Source: Sphingopyxis sp. FD7
GTDB taxonomy: Bacteria > Pseudomonadota > Alphaproteobacteria > Sphingomonadales > Sphingomonadaceae
Assembly (NCBI RefSeq): GCF_003609835.1
Contig: NZ_AP017898.1
Span: 2,232,001 to 2,296,000, forward strand
Reading direction: 5' to 3'
DNA: 64,000 nt
The translations under genes and the position numbers were made by a program. Shown here one piece after another: positions 63,265 to 64,000 of this stretch (position 1 is its first letter; every line of letters starts with the position of its first letter). Below the pieces are notes generated by a model. It was not told the DNA's origin. It made no database searches and saw only the letters and a program-made list of their open reading frames with translations.

Positions 63265-64000
63265 TCAGCCCGTGATGAACCTGTTACGATCGGCGTCCAG
63301 CAACTGGGCGATGATGCTCGCCTCCAACGCCGAACCGCCGTGTTGACGCAGATCGTCGTTGAAGTCCCCGAGCGTGGGCATCAGCGAGACCAGTTCAATC
63401 CCTGCTGCTTGTGCACGGTCGGCCAGGATCGCAAAGGCCGCGTCGCCAGCCTTGTCGCGGTCGCGCGCGACATAGAGGCGCCGAAGGTCGCAGCCGAACA
63501 GGATGCCCGCAAGGTGAGCGGACGAGGTGGCAGCAGCCATTGGCACTTTCGGCAAAATTTCGCGCAGCGACAGGACGGTCTCAATGCCTTCGCCGGCGAC
63601 CATGACGTCCGACGTTGGGCCGAATCGGATTGCGTGGCCGAGGATGTTTCCCATCGCCCGTCGCGGTGATGCGACTGCTGCTTTCGCCTTGCCGTTCGGA
63701 TTAAGCCAAGTCCGGTGCGTGCCCGTTTGCACACAATCATCATTGGTCACCGATGCGATCAGGGCCGGGAAGCTGCTCGGAGTGCCGGGACCGTCGTCCT
63801 CATTCGGGCGATAGAAGCAGCGCGGGTGAAATCGCAGCGCGGGCAGATCATCAGTGCGGATGATACCCCGCGAAACGAGATAGGTTGCCGCCAATGTGCC
63901 TGCGACCGGTTTGGAGGCAGCAAACAGTCGCCTTGCAGCAGTTGGCGAACCTGCTCGTGCGGGCGGCGGCTTGATAGATTGGCCAAGTCCGTCGTCAACC
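63265..64000 (-). CDS. toprim-domain protein (primase-like), 5' end outside the window
   Basis: The frame is open from the right edge to the stop at 63265, 245 residues. The toprim fold is seen in VMVAGEGIETVLSLREIL (the invariant Glu), LYVARDRDKAGDAAFAIL (D-x-D) and LPTL-type SLMPTLGDFNDDLRQHG. Such proteins are primase/helicase-like genes at this end of Tn4371-like elements. The N-terminal zinc-binding and DUF7146-like part would lie beyond position 64000. It is intact at the 3' end, just left of which the IS3-A copy begins. Confidence 0.85.
   Translation of the reverse strand, partial: VDDGLGQSIKPPPARAGSPTAARRLFAASKPVAGTLAATYLVSRGIIRTDDLPALRFHPRCFYRPNEDDGPGTPSSFPALIASVTNDDCVQTGTHRTWLNPNGKAKAAVASPRRAMGNILGHAIRFGPTSDVMVAGEGIETVLSLREILPKVPMAAATSSAHLAGILFGCDLRRLYVARDRDKAGDAAFAILADRAQAAGIELVSLMPTLGDFNDDLRQHGGSALEASIIAQLLDADRNRFITG

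Overview
The window is GC-rich alphaproteobacterial DNA, most likely from a sphingomonad (Sphingopyxis/Sphingobium type; inferred from gene content, not from a search). Supporting signs are the BolA/DnaJ/CobS and CobT neighbourhood, a FabI-type enoyl reductase gene next to aroC, a large TonB-dependent receptor and palindromic intergenic repeats. No rRNA, tRNA or CRISPR array was found.

Positions 1-29866 are chromosome with ordinary housekeeping content. A tightly packed minus-strand operon (dnaJ-like, yihY-like, fabI, GNAT, aroC) is followed by pdxH-phzF, a serine hydrolase, an AraC regulator, an alpha/beta hydrolase, a pirin, DUF2200, BolA, DnaJ, NTF2-like, cobS, a lipoprotein hydrolase, an MFS transporter with a 43-aa partner, cobT, a brnT-brnA toxin-antitoxin pair, an acetolactate-synthase-like enzyme with an aldehyde dehydrogenase, a metallophosphoesterase plus glycosyltransferase pair, a TonB receptor and guaA.

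Positions 29867-64000 are a mobile island that begins at the 3' end of guaA and runs off the right edge. It starts with a P4-type tyrosine integrase preceded by repeated GACGGTAT sites. The backbone resembles an RP4/Tn4371-like integrative and conjugative element read on the minus strand: toprim protein, small conserved proteins, DUF736, DUF2285 regulators, AlpA-like protein, RepA with three iteron-like repeats, DUF2840, TraF-like peptidase, second DUF736, lytic transglycosylase, DUF3363 relaxase, TraG coupling ATPase and CopG-like protein; then, after a gap, TrbI and DUF2274.

The element looks disabled for self-transfer. The mating-pair genes expected between copG and trbI (trbB to trbG) are absent, and trbI has lost its 5' end to an insertion sequence. 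The gap of about 14.7 kb holds defence-like cargo: an AbiH-family gene split by a nested IS block, a DUF4238-like protein beside a divergent unknown gene, a Swt1/HEPN-like protein with an R-x4-H motif, a helical-repeat protein cut off by an IS, and a probable helicase tail. Seven IS copies are visible: two pairs of inverted, apparently identical IS3-family elements, one more IS3-family element, one IS21-family element and one IS5-family element. The ends of a vanished second IS21-like element also remain.

Three regulatory sites on the island stand out: a GAAC-N7-GAAC sequence matching the alphaproteobacterial LexA box between traG and a small two-gene operon, iterons beside repA, and a GAGTATACTC palindrome in front of an XRE repressor.
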